From the NCBI RefSeq assembly GCF_022440805.1, contig NZ_JAKNTK010000001.1:2852001-2916000 (forward strand): a stretch of DNA of 64,000 nucleotides. Reading direction: 5' to 3'. Shown piece after piece: positions 8,947 through 18,235 of the stretch; positions within the stretch are counted from its first letter, which is position 1; each line of letters opens with the position of its first letter. The stretch comes from Holdemania massiliensis (GTDB taxonomy: Bacteria; Bacillota_I; Bacilli_A; Erysipelotrichales; Erysipelotrichaceae). Made by a program: the position numbers and the translations under genes. Below the pieces are notes generated by a model that worked only from the letters and a program-made list of their open reading frames with translations, searched no databases and was not told where the DNA came from.

Positions 8947-9840
8947 ATGAAACGAATTGCAAATCAATGGAAAGATTACGAATGCTGCGATGCAGGCGAT
9001 GGTGAAAAGCTTGAACGCTGGCAAAATATACTCTTGCGCAGACCCGATCCTCAAGCAGTATGGAAGAAAACCGATCATGCCGGATGGGATCGCATTCATG
9101 CGCATTACCACCGTTCCAGCCGGGGCGGAGGCAGCTGGGAGTTCAAACAGGCTGTACCGGAGACCTGGACGGTATCCTACAAAGAACTGACGTTTAAGGT
9201 TTCACCGACCGGCTTTAAGCATACCGGCTTATTTCCGGAACAAGCAGTCAACTGGGATTGGATGCAAGCCAAAATCCGCAAGGCCAAAGCCAGCGGACGG
9301 CCGGTGCGGATTCTGAACTTATTTGCCTATACCGGCGGAGCGACGATGGCCTGTGCCAGTGCCGGAGCGGATGAGGTTGTGCATGTAGATGCCAGTAAGG
9401 GAATGGTGCAGTGGGCCAAAGAAAACATGGCACTGTCACATTTGGAAAACCGCACGATCCGCTTTATCGTCGATGATGTTCTGAAATTTGTCGCGCGGGA
9501 AAAACGCCGCGGTCATACCTATCAGGGAATTTTAATGGATCCGCCGTCTTACGGCCGGGGACCCAATGGTGAAATCTGGAAGCTGGAGGATCAGATCAAC
9601 GAACTGGTCAATGCTTGTCTGGATATTCTGGATGACGACGCGTTGTTTCTGTTAGTTAATTCCTATACCACCGGTTTTTCCTCCATCGTCTTAGAAAACA
9701 TTCTGCGCACCACTGTGCTGCGCCGTCATCCGTCCGGCTATGTCTTTGCCGGGGAAGTCGGTCTTCCGATTACGCAGGACAACATGATCCTGCCATGCGG
9801 AATTTACGGCGCATGGAGTGATGAAGATGACGAAGTTTGA
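8947..9840 (+). CDS. Class I SAM-dependent methyltransferase, RlmI/RlmK-like
   Basis: 297 residues. The SAM-binding motif is LNLFAYTGGATMACASAGA (about residues 120-140), followed by an acidic ribose-binding residue in VVHVDASKG and the catalytic-type DPPSYGRG near 200. This pattern is that of the rRNA large-subunit methyltransferase group (Methyltrans_SAM, RlmI/RlmKL relatives), although the N-terminal PUA domain of RlmI is missing. An AAGGAG site ten bases upstream supports the start. It overlaps the following pseudouridine synthase gene, so both probably modify rRNA from one operon; the exact target base is unknown. Confidence 0.85.
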   Translation: MKRIANQWKDYECCDAGDGEKLERWQNILLRRPDPQAVWKKTDHAGWDRIHAHYHRSSRGGGSWEFKQAVPETWTVSYKELTFKVSPTGFKHTGLFPEQAVNWDWMQAKIRKAKASGRPVRILNLFAYTGGATMACASAGADEVVHVDASKGMVQWAKENMALSHLENRTIRFIVDDVLKFVAREKRRGHTYQGILMDPPSYGRGPNGEIWKLEDQINELVNACLDILDDDALFLLVNSYTTGFSSIVLENILRTTVLRRHPSGYVFAGEVGLPITQDNMILPCGIYGAWSDEDDEV

Positions 9841-10519
9841 GATTTTATATGAGGATAATCACCTGCTGATCGTGGTCAAGCCTGTCAACATTGCGGTTCA
9901 GGCGGATGACAGCCATGATCCGGATCTGTTGACATTGCTGAAGCAGGACTTGAAAGAGCGGTACCAGAAACCGGGGAATGTATACCTGGGCTTAGTGCAT
10001 CGCTTAGACCGGCCCGTCGGCGGAGTCATGGTGTTTGCCAAAACTTCCAAGGCCGCTTCCCGGCTCAGCGATCAGGTCCGCACCCGCAGCCTGAAAAAGA
10101 CTTATCAGGCAGTGCTGTGCGGTCAGCCGCAAAAGCCTGCAGCAACCTTAAAAGACTGGCTGATCAAAGATGAAAAAACCAATCGGGTGCGCACAGTTCC
10201 TCCAGCTTCACCGAAAGCGAAAGAAGCGATCCTGCACTATCAGATCCTGGAAGAAAGCGAAGGCTTGTCGCTGGCGCAGATTCAGCTGGAAACCGGACGT
10301 TCCCATCAGATCCGCGTCCAGTTTGCCAGCCGTCAGCTGTCCTTGTGGGGAGATCAGCGCTACAATCCAAAGGCGTATCCCGGTCAGCAGATTGCTCTGT
10401 GGGCAACATCGCTGACACTGCAGCATCCAATAACGCATGAAAGCATGACCTTTGCCTGTTCACTTCCGAACAGTTACCCGTGGAATTTATTCTCTCATTC
10501 CAATCAGAAAGGAGATTGA
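9827..10519 (+). CDS. RluA family pseudouridine synthase
   Basis: 230 residues. The signature GLVHRLDRPVGGVMVFAKT carries the catalytic Asp of the HRLD motif near residue 60, and the KTYQAVLCG and SHQIRVQFA motifs of RluA-type enzymes follow. No S4 domain is present, so it is of the short RluA/YlyB-like type acting on rRNA or tRNA uridines. Start chosen at the ATG at 9827 because GGAG lies eight bases upstream; alternative GTG/ATG codons at 9818 and 9821 overlap that site. The start lies within the end of the methyltransferase gene (14-base overlap). Confidence 0.9.
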   Translation: MTKFEILYEDNHLLIVVKPVNIAVQADDSHDPDLLTLLKQDLKERYQKPGNVYLGLVHRLDRPVGGVMVFAKTSKAASRLSDQVRTRSLKKTYQAVLCGQPQKPAATLKDWLIKDEKTNRVRTVPPASPKAKEAILHYQILEESEGLSLAQIQLETGRSHQIRVQFASRQLSLWGDQRYNPKAYPGQQIALWATSLTLQHPITHESMTFACSLPNSYPWNLFSHSNQKGD

Positions 10520-10523
10520 GAAC

Positions 10524-11645
10524 ATGGCAACAAAAGCGCCTGTAAAAAAACGAAAAGTCGTTCGCCGGAAACGCAGAAGAATCCGCAAATCCGTTCTTTA
10601 TGGTTTAATCGGTATTGTAGCGACGATCGTTCTGGTCTTTGTCCTGACGACCATTCCGAAGCTTTCAACGGACAGCAAGCTGAAGGGTTTGGGCTATTCC
10701 AAAGAAAGCATCGCGATGATCAAGAAGCAGAAACTGACCAAGACCATCCTTAACGATAAGCTGTATTCCGACAACCTCAATGCTGCGTTAGCCTCGGAAA
10801 GCTTCAATAAGGATTATCTGAAGCTGTATCTGGTTACCGATTCCCTGAACAGCGATGACACGCAGCTCTATGAGCGGCTGCGGGCACGGAATTACCCCGA
10901 GGACTCATGCCTGAAATTGTTTGAGAAGCTCAATTTCTGGGAAATTACGCCGCTGTTAGTCTTTGATTATGTGAGCGATGTTGAAGCCTACATTCAGGAC
11001 TGCACCGATCATCGGGATGTTAACAGTGAGAATCATTTTGAACTCAGCGGAAAATACGTGAACTGGTATGACAGCACCTCTGCCTCCGATGCCAAAGATG
11101 TCAGTATGATCGTCAATAAGCGATATTATTTAGGGGAGAGCTATGCCCCAGAGGATCTGGTTCAGCTGAGCTTAACCTATGCCGCGAAGGATTGTTATCT
11201 TCGTCAGGAAGCGGCCGATGCCTTAGCCGCAATGTGTGATGAACTCAACGGCGGCGGCAAGCCGAAGATGTATGCTTCCTCCTCCTACCGCGACTATCAG
11301 TATCAGGTCGATTTATATAACGGCTATGTCAATTCCAAGGGTGAGGAATGGGCGGATTCCATTTCTGCCCGGCCGGGCTTTTCCGAACATCAGACGGGAT
11401 TAACCGTAGATATGGCCGCCACCGGCGCGCAGCTTTCCAAGTTTGCGGATACCGATGCGTTTGTCTGGATGCAGCAGAATGCCCACCGTTTCGGCTGGAT
11501 CCTGCGTTATCCAGAAGGGAAGGAAATCATCACCGGCTACAGCTATGAAGCCTGGCATTATCGCTACCTCGGTGTGGAACTGGCTACAAAGGTCCATGAT
11601 TCCGGCTTAACCTACGACGAATATTACGAATTGTATCTGCGTTAA
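10524..11645 (+). CDS. Membrane-anchored D,D-carboxypeptidase, VanY/M15B family
   Basis: 373 residues: a very basic N-terminus (KKRKVVRRKRRRIRKS), one membrane helix at about residues 25-48, then an extracellular region. The C-terminal 150 residues form an M15B peptidase: SSSYRDYQYQ, the zinc ligands of SEHQTGLTVDM (His and Asp) and the EAWHYRYLG histidine. Such enzymes remove the terminal D-Ala of peptidoglycan stem peptides. The ATG at 10524 follows AAAGGAGATTGAGAAC and almost abuts the pseudouridine synthase stop, so it belongs to the same operon. The middle region (about 60-200) is a repeat-like helical part without a known function. Confidence 0.88.
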   Translation: MATKAPVKKRKVVRRKRRRIRKSVLYGLIGIVATIVLVFVLTTIPKLSTDSKLKGLGYSKESIAMIKKQKLTKTILNDKLYSDNLNAALASESFNKDYLKLYLVTDSLNSDDTQLYERLRARNYPEDSCLKLFEKLNFWEITPLLVFDYVSDVEAYIQDCTDHRDVNSENHFELSGKYVNWYDSTSASDAKDVSMIVNKRYYLGESYAPEDLVQLSLTYAAKDCYLRQEAADALAAMCDELNGGGKPKMYASSSYRDYQYQVDLYNGYVNSKGEEWADSISARPGFSEHQTGLTVDMAATGAQLSKFADTDAFVWMQQNAHRFGWILRYPEGKEIITGYSYEAWHYRYLGVELATKVHDSGLTYDEYYELYLR

Positions 11646-11660
11646 TTCCATTACGCTGCG

Positions 11661-11689
11661 GATCGGCATTGCCTGCCGATCTTTTTTTT
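11661..11689 (+). terminator. Terminator of the 8.9-11.6 kb operon
   Basis: Perfect stem GATCGGCA / TGCCGATC (11661-11668, 11674-11681) with a 5-base loop and eight T residues; a textbook intrinsic terminator. Confidence 0.92.
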
Positions 11690-11720
11690 ATTTATGCATC
11701 TTGGGTTCTCTTAGAGACAG

Positions 11721-11765
11721 AAAAACAGCCGGTTCTTTGCCTGCCTGCAGCATCAAACCGGTTGT
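11721..11765 (-). terminator. Terminator after the EIID gene
   Basis: Minus-strand stem ACAACCGGTT / AACCGGCTGT (11765-11756 with 11734-11725) with one mismatch, followed by TTTTT. Confidence 0.75.
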
Positions 11766-11786
11766 TAGACTGAAATTTGTTGAGAT

Positions 11787-12629
11787 TTAGACTTCGACAA
11801 TCCCCAAGGAAGCCAAGACGATCGCCAATAACAGCACTGTCAGGATCAGCCGATTGGAATTCATCCATTTCTTGCCCAGCATCCAATAGCATAAGACAGC
11901 GAACAGCGCCGGCATCAAACCCGGCATAATCGAATCCATATACTTTTGAAGCGGGAATTCCTGCATCAGCATTTCCCCGGTCTGAGGATCAATTCCCAGG
12001 CTGACGGTCAGTGTTTTGAGCGGGAACTTGACCATCGTAGCGATCATGCCGCCGACCACCGTTAAGCCTAAAACCGAGGCGGCCGCAGTGATCGTTTCCT
12101 TAATCCCTGAGAGTGTATTGACAATCTTAGCGCCTTGCTGATAACCGATGTCATACAGCTTAAACCGAAGCAGCAGCACGGCGATTAACCAGACTTCCCA
12201 GATCATGATGCCGACTATGCTTCCTTCCTTGGCCATCGTCGCGGCAATCGATCCGAACACAGCACCCGGAATCATGCTGAAAATCGTATCGCCGACGCCC
12301 GCAAACGGACCCATCAGCGCGGTTTTCATGGACGAGGCAATGTCAATGCCGGCACCGGTTTCTGCCATTTCCTCTTCAATCGCGACGTTCATTCCGACAA
12401 TGATATCCCCCATTGCCGGAGTTGTGTTAAAAAAGACCGAATGTGCCTGCAGCGCCTTTTTCTTGAGTGCCGGCTGATCGCCGTACAGTTTTTCAATCAG
12501 CGGCAGCATGGTGGTCAGATACCCCAGCCCCTGCATTCGTTCGTAGTTCCAGCCGATCTGAGCATTCCAGATCCAGCGGAGATTGATGCGGCGAAGCTCT
12601 TGTTTGTTCAGGCGTTTCGTCTGTGTCAT
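11787..12629 (-). CDS. PTS mannose/fructose/sorbose-type EIID subunit, alone
   Basis: 280 residues. The N-terminal half has the conserved EIID features: RINLRWIWNAQIGWNYERMQGLGY, then HSVFFNTTPAMGDIIVGM and the glycine-rich LMGPFAGVGDTIF. The C-terminal half has several membrane segments (about 180-205, 235-280). EIID works with EIIC, EIIB and EIIA in sugar uptake, but none of these is present within the window, so this is either an orphan subunit that completes a transporter elsewhere or a relic. It has its own near-consensus promoter and terminator, and a LysR gene lies upstream on the same strand. Confidence 0.9.
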   Translation of the reverse strand: MTQTKRLNKQELRRINLRWIWNAQIGWNYERMQGLGYLTTMLPLIEKLYGDQPALKKKALQAHSVFFNTTPAMGDIIVGMNVAIEEEMAETGAGIDIASSMKTALMGPFAGVGDTIFSMIPGAVFGSIAATMAKEGSIVGIMIWEVWLIAVLLLRFKLYDIGYQQGAKIVNTLSGIKETITAAASVLGLTVVGGMIATMVKFPLKTLTVSLGIDPQTGEMLMQEFPLQKYMDSIMPGLMPALFAVLCYWMLGKKWMNSNRLILTVLLLAIVLASLGIVEV

Positions 12630-12673
12630 AACTTTGAGTCCCCCTCTTCTTTCTTATCCCTTATTCTGATTTT

Positions 12674-12702
12674 ATTATAGCCCTATTAAAATTAATTGCC
12701 AA
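12674..12702 (-). promoter_or_regulatory. Sigma-A type promoter of the EIID gene
   Basis: Minus-strand TTGGCA (12702-12697), 17-base spacer, TATAAT (12679-12674), followed about 45 bases later by the EIID ATG. One of the best promoters in the window. Confidence 0.8.
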
Positions 12703-12800
12703 TCAATGATTCATATTTTTAAAGGTTTTCAGGTTTTTTTATTCCAACTCATCTCCGCTAGTTCTTCACTCAGCCTGGTGAAGCAGAGGAATTCCCAGAA

Positions 12801-12833
12801 GTAAAACAAAAGATCCATAACCGGATCTTTTGT
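12801..12833 (-). terminator. Terminator after LysR gene
   Basis: Perfect stem ACAAAAGATCC / GGATCTTTTGT (12806-12816, 12823-12833) with a 6-base loop, just past the LysR stop; A/T arms let it act in both directions. Confidence 0.8.
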
Positions 12834-12853
12834 CAGTCCATGAGCCTTATTCA

Positions 12854-13777
12854 TTAAAGCAATTGAATCTGCGAAGTTTCGGGATTTTTCTTTACCTCTG
12901 CCGCATAGGCTTTGGCCTGTTCGATCAGTTGGTTGATTCCCGTACTGCGATAGACCCCTTTCTGGATCAGAATCACATCGTAGATCACAAACGGGTCGAT
13001 CCAGTTCAGCTGCACCAGCCCCATCTGCCGCACCTTAGGAACACAAACATACGGAATCAGACAAATCCGGTTGTCATCCTTGGCGGTATTGATGACGGCA
13101 TGAATGCTGCCTAAAAACAGCTCAGAAGACGGCCGCGCGCCGTTTTGCGTCAGACAGCGGCGGAATTCATCCGTAAAACAACAGTCCTCATACGTATAAG
13201 AGAAATTCTCCCGGTTCAGATCGCCGAGATGCACTTCTTCCTGCTGCGCCAAACGATGCTGCGGCGAGGTCATCAAACACAGCCGCTCTTCAAACAAAGG
13301 AACGATCTGCTGCCCTTCGCTTTCCTGAGTGTTGAGCATCTGCACAAATCCGATATCCACTTCGTTCTGATTCAGCCATTCCGGTACCCGTGCACAGCAG
13401 ATCGCGTTGACCTGCAGCGTCAGCTCCGGCTGAGTCTTCTCCACTGCCGCAAAGAAATCGCCGAAAGCAAAGCCGACCATCAGTTCGCCGCCGGCCACCC
13501 GGATGGTGCCAATCGCGGATTTTGTCTGATCGAACTCATACTGCAGCTTGAAATAGACGCTGAGCATTTCATCGGCATAGCGCATAAACCGCTTCCCATC
13601 ATAGGTCAGCTCGATCTTTCCGTTGCGGTATTCTACCAGCTGAACCTGCAGCTCGTCTTCCAGGGAGCGGATATGTTTGGCAAGCGTCGAGGGGGCATAG
13701 CTTAGCTTTTCCGAAGTCTTCATGTAATTTTTTTCCTGAGCCAGCGTTCTGAACGTGATCAGCTGTTTAATATCCAT
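12854..13777 (-). CDS. LysR family transcriptional regulator
   Basis: 307 residues: N-terminal winged helix (MDIKQLITFRTLAQEKNYMKTSEKLSYAPSTLAKHI) with the family's typical spacing, then a periplasmic-binding-protein-like effector domain. Start at the ATG at 13777 because AAGGAG lies seven bases upstream; earlier in-frame ATG and TTG codons lack a site. It sits between the flavin-dependent reductase gene upstream and the EIID gene downstream, all on the same strand but separated by terminators, so either could be its target. The effector is unknown. Confidence 0.9.
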   Translation of the reverse strand: MDIKQLITFRTLAQEKNYMKTSEKLSYAPSTLAKHIRSLEDELQVQLVEYRNGKIELTYDGKRFMRYADEMLSVYFKLQYEFDQTKSAIGTIRVAGGELMVGFAFGDFFAAVEKTQPELTLQVNAICCARVPEWLNQNEVDIGFVQMLNTQESEGQQIVPLFEERLCLMTSPQHRLAQQEEVHLGDLNRENFSYTYEDCCFTDEFRRCLTQNGARPSSELFLGSIHAVINTAKDDNRICLIPYVCVPKVRQMGLVQLNWIDPFVIYDVILIQKGVYRSTGINQLIEQAKAYAAEVKKNPETSQIQLL

Positions 13778-13796
13778 CGTTGCTCTCCTTCGCTTC

Positions 13797-13829
13797 AAAA
13801 GCACCCATTGTGATAATGGATGCTTTTTT
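13797..13829. terminator. Bidirectional terminator between reductase and LysR genes
   Basis: Stem AAAAGCACCCATT / AATGGATGCTTTT (13797-13809, 13815-13827) with one mismatch-type pair and T-runs at both ends; it lies 22 bases past the reductase stop. Confidence 0.82.
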
Positions 13830-13851
13830 ACTTTATGCTTTGTTCAGCGGA

Positions 13852-15840
13852 CTACTTAGCGTCAGCGACGACAGTTTCGCCAGCTAATTTACCGAAGACA
13901 ACCGTATCCACCACGGCATTTCCGCCTAAGCGGTTTGCGCCGTGAATGCCGCCGGTGATTTCACCTGCTGCATACAGACCGGAAATCGGCTGACCGGCTT
14001 CATCGAGAACGCGTGTTTCGGTATCGATCGTAACGCCGCCCATCGTATGATGGACGCAGGCCTGACGGGCTGTAGCAACCCAAGGTCCGTTTTCCAGCTT
14101 CGTAGAATACAGCGTTCTGCCGAATTCATCCGTACCGCCGTCAGCAGCGGCGTTGAAGCTGTCTACGGTTGCTTTTAATGTCGCAGCATCGATTCCCATC
14201 TGAGATGCCAGATCTTCCAAAGTATCCGCAACTAAAATATAACCGTTTTCTTTCAAATAATCAAACGTAAATCCATCCGCTGAACGCCAATTCGGATCTT
14301 TGATATCCACATAGCCCGCACCGTCGCCGGATTCCAGCATGTAGAACATCGAGTCGGTCTGCGCCATGACAGCCAGACAGATTTCATCACGGCGGCCGTC
14401 TTCACGAACGAAGCGCTTGCCTTCTTTGTTGATGAAAATAATCTGATCTGTGCCGTTGACATCGCGCGGCGGATATTTTGTCAGCTGGCCGTCTTTGACA
14501 TTGCCCAGATACAGCAGCTGAATCTGTTCCATATCGGTTAATGAAGCTCCAACTTCCAGCGCCATCGAGATTCCGTCGCCCTGTGAGCTGCTGAAACGGT
14601 TCGTCGTCATGACTTTGCTCAAATCGTTCCACTTTCCGGAGGTATTGTATTCCTGAACCATCTTGCTGTTGGCCGCAAATCCGCCGGTTGCCAGAACGAC
14701 GCCCATGTTCGCGCTGACCGTAAATTCATTGCCGGTCTTATCCTTGCAGACAACGCCGCTGACCTTACCGGAATCATCCTGCACCAACTTCTCCGCGGTG
14801 CTGCTGGTCAGCACAGTGATCTTGTCGTCTTTCAGAATGTTTTCAACATAGGTAGAGATAAAGCCGGTTCCCATCTGCATCGTGCTGGTATGGGTTCTCT
14901 GCCACAAACTGCCGGCACCCTGACCGATGATATCGCTGAATTCCATGCCTAAGTTTTCAATCCATTCCAAGCCTTCAAACGAATCGTAGCACAGCACTTT
15001 GACTAAATCCAGATCACCGACTTTATCGCCGTTGATCCAGGTCTGCAGCGCATACCATTCTTTCGTATCAAACAGATCGGTCCGGCCGCTGGCTTTGTAT
15101 TCATCCCACTGCGCCTGAACTTCCTTCTGCAGAGCTGCATGCGCATCATCAATCGGATCCTCCGCCAACGCTTTTTCAATCGTCGTCTTGACTGCATCGG
15201 TCATCGTGACCTTATTCTGCAGCGGTTCATCCGGTGTGTTGTAAATAGCGCCGCAAACCAACGTATCGCCACCGACTTCGCCGTTCTTTTCAACGATGAT
15301 GACATTAGCGCCCTTCTGCGAAGCTGCAATCGCGGCCGCCAAACCAGCTCCGCCGCCGCCTACGACAACAACATCAGCACTCTGATCCTGCTGCGCATTC
15401 GCTGCGGTTTCCTTCATCCAGGCCGCCGGATCAGCGCCAGCCTGCGTCAGACAATCCTTAACGGCATTGATGACCGCTGCCGATGTGATTGTCGCTCCGG
15501 TCACGGTATCGACTGCCAAGCTCTGATTTGCAACAATTTCTTCCGGAATCAAGACTGTCGGCGCTTTCCCGCCTTCATCCAGCTCCGTTCCCGCTGCGTT
15601 TTTCAAAACGCCGCCAATCCCCGGTGTTTCCGAATCCTTCGTTACTTTAACGGAAACAATGGCGTCCTCGCTGAGTTCAACGCTGACTTCAACAACATCG
15701 TTCATTCCCTGCGATGTCGCGGTGTACGTTCCAGCCTTCATGCCTGCTGCAGCGGCCGGCTCATCCTGTTTCGGAGTAGAGCATCCAGCCATTGAACAGA
15801 TCATGAGAAAACTGGTCAATAAAAGCATTGCCTTTTTCAT
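13852..15840 (-). CDS. Extracellular FMN/FAD reductase lipoprotein (fumarate reductase-like)
   Basis: 662 residues. Lipobox SMAGC places Cys20 at the membrane surface. Residues 35-130 form an FMN-binding domain with the flavinylation motif DTVTGAT (111-117), where the last Thr carries covalent FMN. From about 153 a FAD-binding domain follows (ADVVVVGGGGAGLAAAIAASQ), with the fumarate-reductase/flavocytochrome c pattern and a C-terminal GANRLGGNA motif. Related lipoproteins (Listeria FrdA, urocanate reductase) take electrons outside the cell and reduce fumarate-like acceptors. The acceptor here cannot be told from sequence. No ApbE flavin transferase is in the window; one would be needed elsewhere. 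Single gene with promoter and terminator. Confidence 0.9.
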   Translation of the reverse strand: MKKAMLLLTSFLMICSMAGCSTPKQDEPAAAAGMKAGTYTATSQGMNDVVEVSVELSEDAIVSVKVTKDSETPGIGGVLKNAAGTELDEGGKAPTVLIPEEIVANQSLAVDTVTGATITSAAVINAVKDCLTQAGADPAAWMKETAANAQQDQSADVVVVGGGGAGLAAAIAASQKGANVIIVEKNGEVGGDTLVCGAIYNTPDEPLQNKVTMTDAVKTTIEKALAEDPIDDAHAALQKEVQAQWDEYKASGRTDLFDTKEWYALQTWINGDKVGDLDLVKVLCYDSFEGLEWIENLGMEFSDIIGQGAGSLWQRTHTSTMQMGTGFISTYVENILKDDKITVLTSSTAEKLVQDDSGKVSGVVCKDKTGNEFTVSANMGVVLATGGFAANSKMVQEYNTSGKWNDLSKVMTTNRFSSSQGDGISMALEVGASLTDMEQIQLLYLGNVKDGQLTKYPPRDVNGTDQIIFINKEGKRFVREDGRRDEICLAVMAQTDSMFYMLESGDGAGYVDIKDPNWRSADGFTFDYLKENGYILVADTLEDLASQMGIDAATLKATVDSFNAAADGGTDEFGRTLYSTKLENGPWVATARQACVHHTMGGVTIDTETRVLDEAGQPISGLYAAGEITGGIHGANRLGGNAVVDTVVFGKLAGETVVADAK

Positions 15841-15871
15841 TCTTCATTTTCCTCCTTTTGATCTTGTTAGA

Positions 15872-15880
15872 ATTATATCA
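15872..15880 (-). promoter_or_regulatory. Extended -10 promoter of the reductase gene
   Basis: Minus-strand TGATATAAT (TG 15880-15879, TATAAT 15877-15872), about 30 bases before the ATG; an imperfect TTGATA lies 14 bases upstream of the -10. An AAGGAGG-type site precedes the start. Confidence 0.7.
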
Positions 15881-15975
15881 TGTTATTTTTTTATCAACTC
15901 ACACTAAAAGGAAATGTGTTCTCGCTTTTTTCGTGACTTAAGTAAGAGGCAAAACCTGCTCGTATCTTTTCAATA

Positions 15976-16004
15976 AGAAAAAACGCCGTTGAAGCTTCGG
16001 CGTC
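15976..16004 (-). terminator. Terminator after the polytopic membrane gene
   Basis: Minus-strand stem GACGCCG / CGGCGTT (16004-15998, 15988-15982), 9-base loop, then T-run. It lies 150 bases past the stop at 16159; the stretch 16005-16158 holds nothing else recognisable. Confidence 0.8.
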
Positions 16005-16158
16005 TTTTGTTTAATGCTCATTACCAGCCTGTTTTGACTGAGCTTGAAATTTGCTTCTCATTCGTGGGCCTTGATTGATAAAGCCCAATGAATACCATCA
16101 ACCACTTCGGATCCAATGCAAAGCGATTTCAATCCAACCGGTTGAGTCCATTCTTTGA

Positions 16159-18054
16159 TCAATCTTTTCGGATCGCTGACCTGTGTGATCCTGCCTTCGG
16201 ATTGCTTTTCGGCTGACTGTCATGGACACCCTTCCAGAGTTTCAGAGCATAGTACAAAAACCGCTCCAATCCATAAATCACCAGAACCACTTGAACCGCA
16301 GCCGTAGAAAGCGCCATGCTGGAAGTCTGAACTGACGTCGGCCGATAAACTACATCATAAGTGATCGGACTTTCACTTTCCAGCATATCGAATTGAACCA
16401 ATCCGGTATTCTCGGCCGCATAAGGAATAATCGTATCGATCACTTCCCCATCTTTGATCGCATCTACCTGATAACCATAATAATAAGTGCGCGGAACAGT
16501 CAGCCATTGACCCTCCGGTCCGGATTTGACGACGAATTTAAAATGCCCATATTCACTTTCATCAACCTCTTGATCCAGGATCAGCAGTTTCATGCTGCTG
16601 TCGATCATCGACTCACTCGGCGAAACAGCCCATTTTACCCATTCCCGGTAATCCTTGTAATCCACATCCGCCCCATAAGGCAGATAGTCTGCGCTGCTTA
16701 ACTGCTGCACATTATAAACCGCTGTTTCCTGTGTATCCCCATACTGGCTCAGTTTAGCTTCTTCCACCGTCATTTCATCCGGATAACCGGAAATCTGATC
16801 ATAATTGACTTTCAGCATGAAATACGTGGGAATCAAAATTACGATCACGCTGATTGCTTTTAGCAGCATTCTGAATTCCAGCTGCTTGAAGTTCCGGATA
16901 AAAACATACCAGTAATATCCTCCGGCCAGCGCCAGCATAGGAATGCAGACCGGCAATAACCGCTGGACGAACTGCATAAAACTGAAAAACGGGAACAGCT
17001 GCCAGGGGAACAGCTTCGTCATCATCATCATACTGACATAGCCGATGATCCAGCAATGAAAGATAAACGGATTGCGTTTGCGTTTGTCGCGCACCGCCAA
17101 GCCGATCAGCGGCATAAAAATCAGAAAAGGACCTGGAGAATTGTTCAGATAAATCGTTGTATCCACAGTAAAGTTAAATATTTCTGACAGATCTACTGCC
17201 GTAGCCGCCAAGCCGCCCCCCAGATTAAAGGTATGCGAAACTACCATATCAACAGCGCCCATCTGTTCCAGCATCGGGGCGATGAAAAACCAGGCGCACA
17301 CCAGGGCCGCCGCAATCGCTTGCAGGATATTGAGCAGCCGGATCTTTTCATGCCACAGTTTTTTAAAATTGATCAGCGCAAACACCGCAAAGACAATGCA
17401 CATGAGGATAAAGCTGATGTTATGCGACAGCACCAACCCGCAGTAGCCCACCGCCAGCCAGATCCAGCGCCGGCTGTCCTTATACATCGTCTGATAAATC
17501 CCCGCCAGACAGATCGGGATGAACACCAACGCAAGCAATTCACCCAAACCACCCCGCCGCAGAATATCTGTAATGCTGTGGGTATTCAGGATCAACAGAA
17601 GCATTGACAGGACAGCGGCATATCCGCTGCGCCGGCTGACTTTATAACTACATAAGCCGATCATCAGCGTCGCTGCCCAGACTAAACCAAACACATATTT
17701 TTTATAAACCAGAACCGGGAGCATCCCGTCTGCCAACAAGGATGCCGGCCAATACAAAAAAAGATTGCAGTAGAAGATCGGCGTTGGATAACCGAAATTG
17801 AAGTTCTGGTTCCAGAACAGATAGGGATAGTCAACATGATTTTGCTGAGCTTCCATCAAACTGATGATTCGGTTGATGTGAAAACCCGTATCCGCCCCCA
17901 GATGGACCTGACCATTGTTGAACGGAAAACAAAAAAATGAAGCGATCGCGAAAGCGGTCAGGGCCAGAATCACAATCGTCACTGCCCACACCAGAATCGG
18001 ATTCTCTTTTTTTAATCGAATAACCTGATTTGTCATTGCTTTATATTTCATCAT
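16159..18054 (-). CDS. Polytopic membrane protein, PTPS-related / GT-C-like
   Basis: 631 residues with about twelve hydrophobic segments (first at about 20-45, last at about 590-610) and a soluble C-terminal portion between 430 and 590. A conserved-looking loop GADTGFHINRIISLMEAQQN follows the first helix; an acidic residue there is typical of GT-C glycosyltransferase-like proteins and of the membrane proteins annotated as 6-pyruvoyl-tetrahydropterin-synthase-related (a family name, not a function). I suspect a role in transferring sugars at the membrane, but this is inference. The ribosome site is weak (AAAAGGAT about 14 bases from the first ATG). Monocistronic. Confidence 0.6.
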   Translation of the reverse strand: MMKYKAMTNQVIRLKKENPILVWAVTIVILALTAFAIASFFCFPFNNGQVHLGADTGFHINRIISLMEAQQNHVDYPYLFWNQNFNFGYPTPIFYCNLFLYWPASLLADGMLPVLVYKKYVFGLVWAATLMIGLCSYKVSRRSGYAAVLSMLLLILNTHSITDILRRGGLGELLALVFIPICLAGIYQTMYKDSRRWIWLAVGYCGLVLSHNISFILMCIVFAVFALINFKKLWHEKIRLLNILQAIAAALVCAWFFIAPMLEQMGAVDMVVSHTFNLGGGLAATAVDLSEIFNFTVDTTIYLNNSPGPFLIFMPLIGLAVRDKRKRNPFIFHCWIIGYVSMMMMTKLFPWQLFPFFSFMQFVQRLLPVCIPMLALAGGYYWYVFIRNFKQLEFRMLLKAISVIVILIPTYFMLKVNYDQISGYPDEMTVEEAKLSQYGDTQETAVYNVQQLSSADYLPYGADVDYKDYREWVKWAVSPSESMIDSSMKLLILDQEVDESEYGHFKFVVKSGPEGQWLTVPRTYYYGYQVDAIKDGEVIDTIIPYAAENTGLVQFDMLESESPITYDVVYRPTSVQTSSMALSTAAVQVVLVIYGLERFLYYALKLWKGVHDSQPKSNPKAGSHRSAIRKD

Positions 18055-18235
18055 ATTTTTTCAAATATCCTTTTTCAGTCACTATCTTCTTATTGTACTC
18101 AAAATTTCTGTAATTAAAATAGTAAAAAAGTAAAATTAAACTTTTTATCATAAATTATCCCGGACAAAAGCAACGTTATACCGATTCTGTTTAGAAATTG
18201 AAAGCTTTCAGGATCCACTCTTCCCGCCATTTCTG

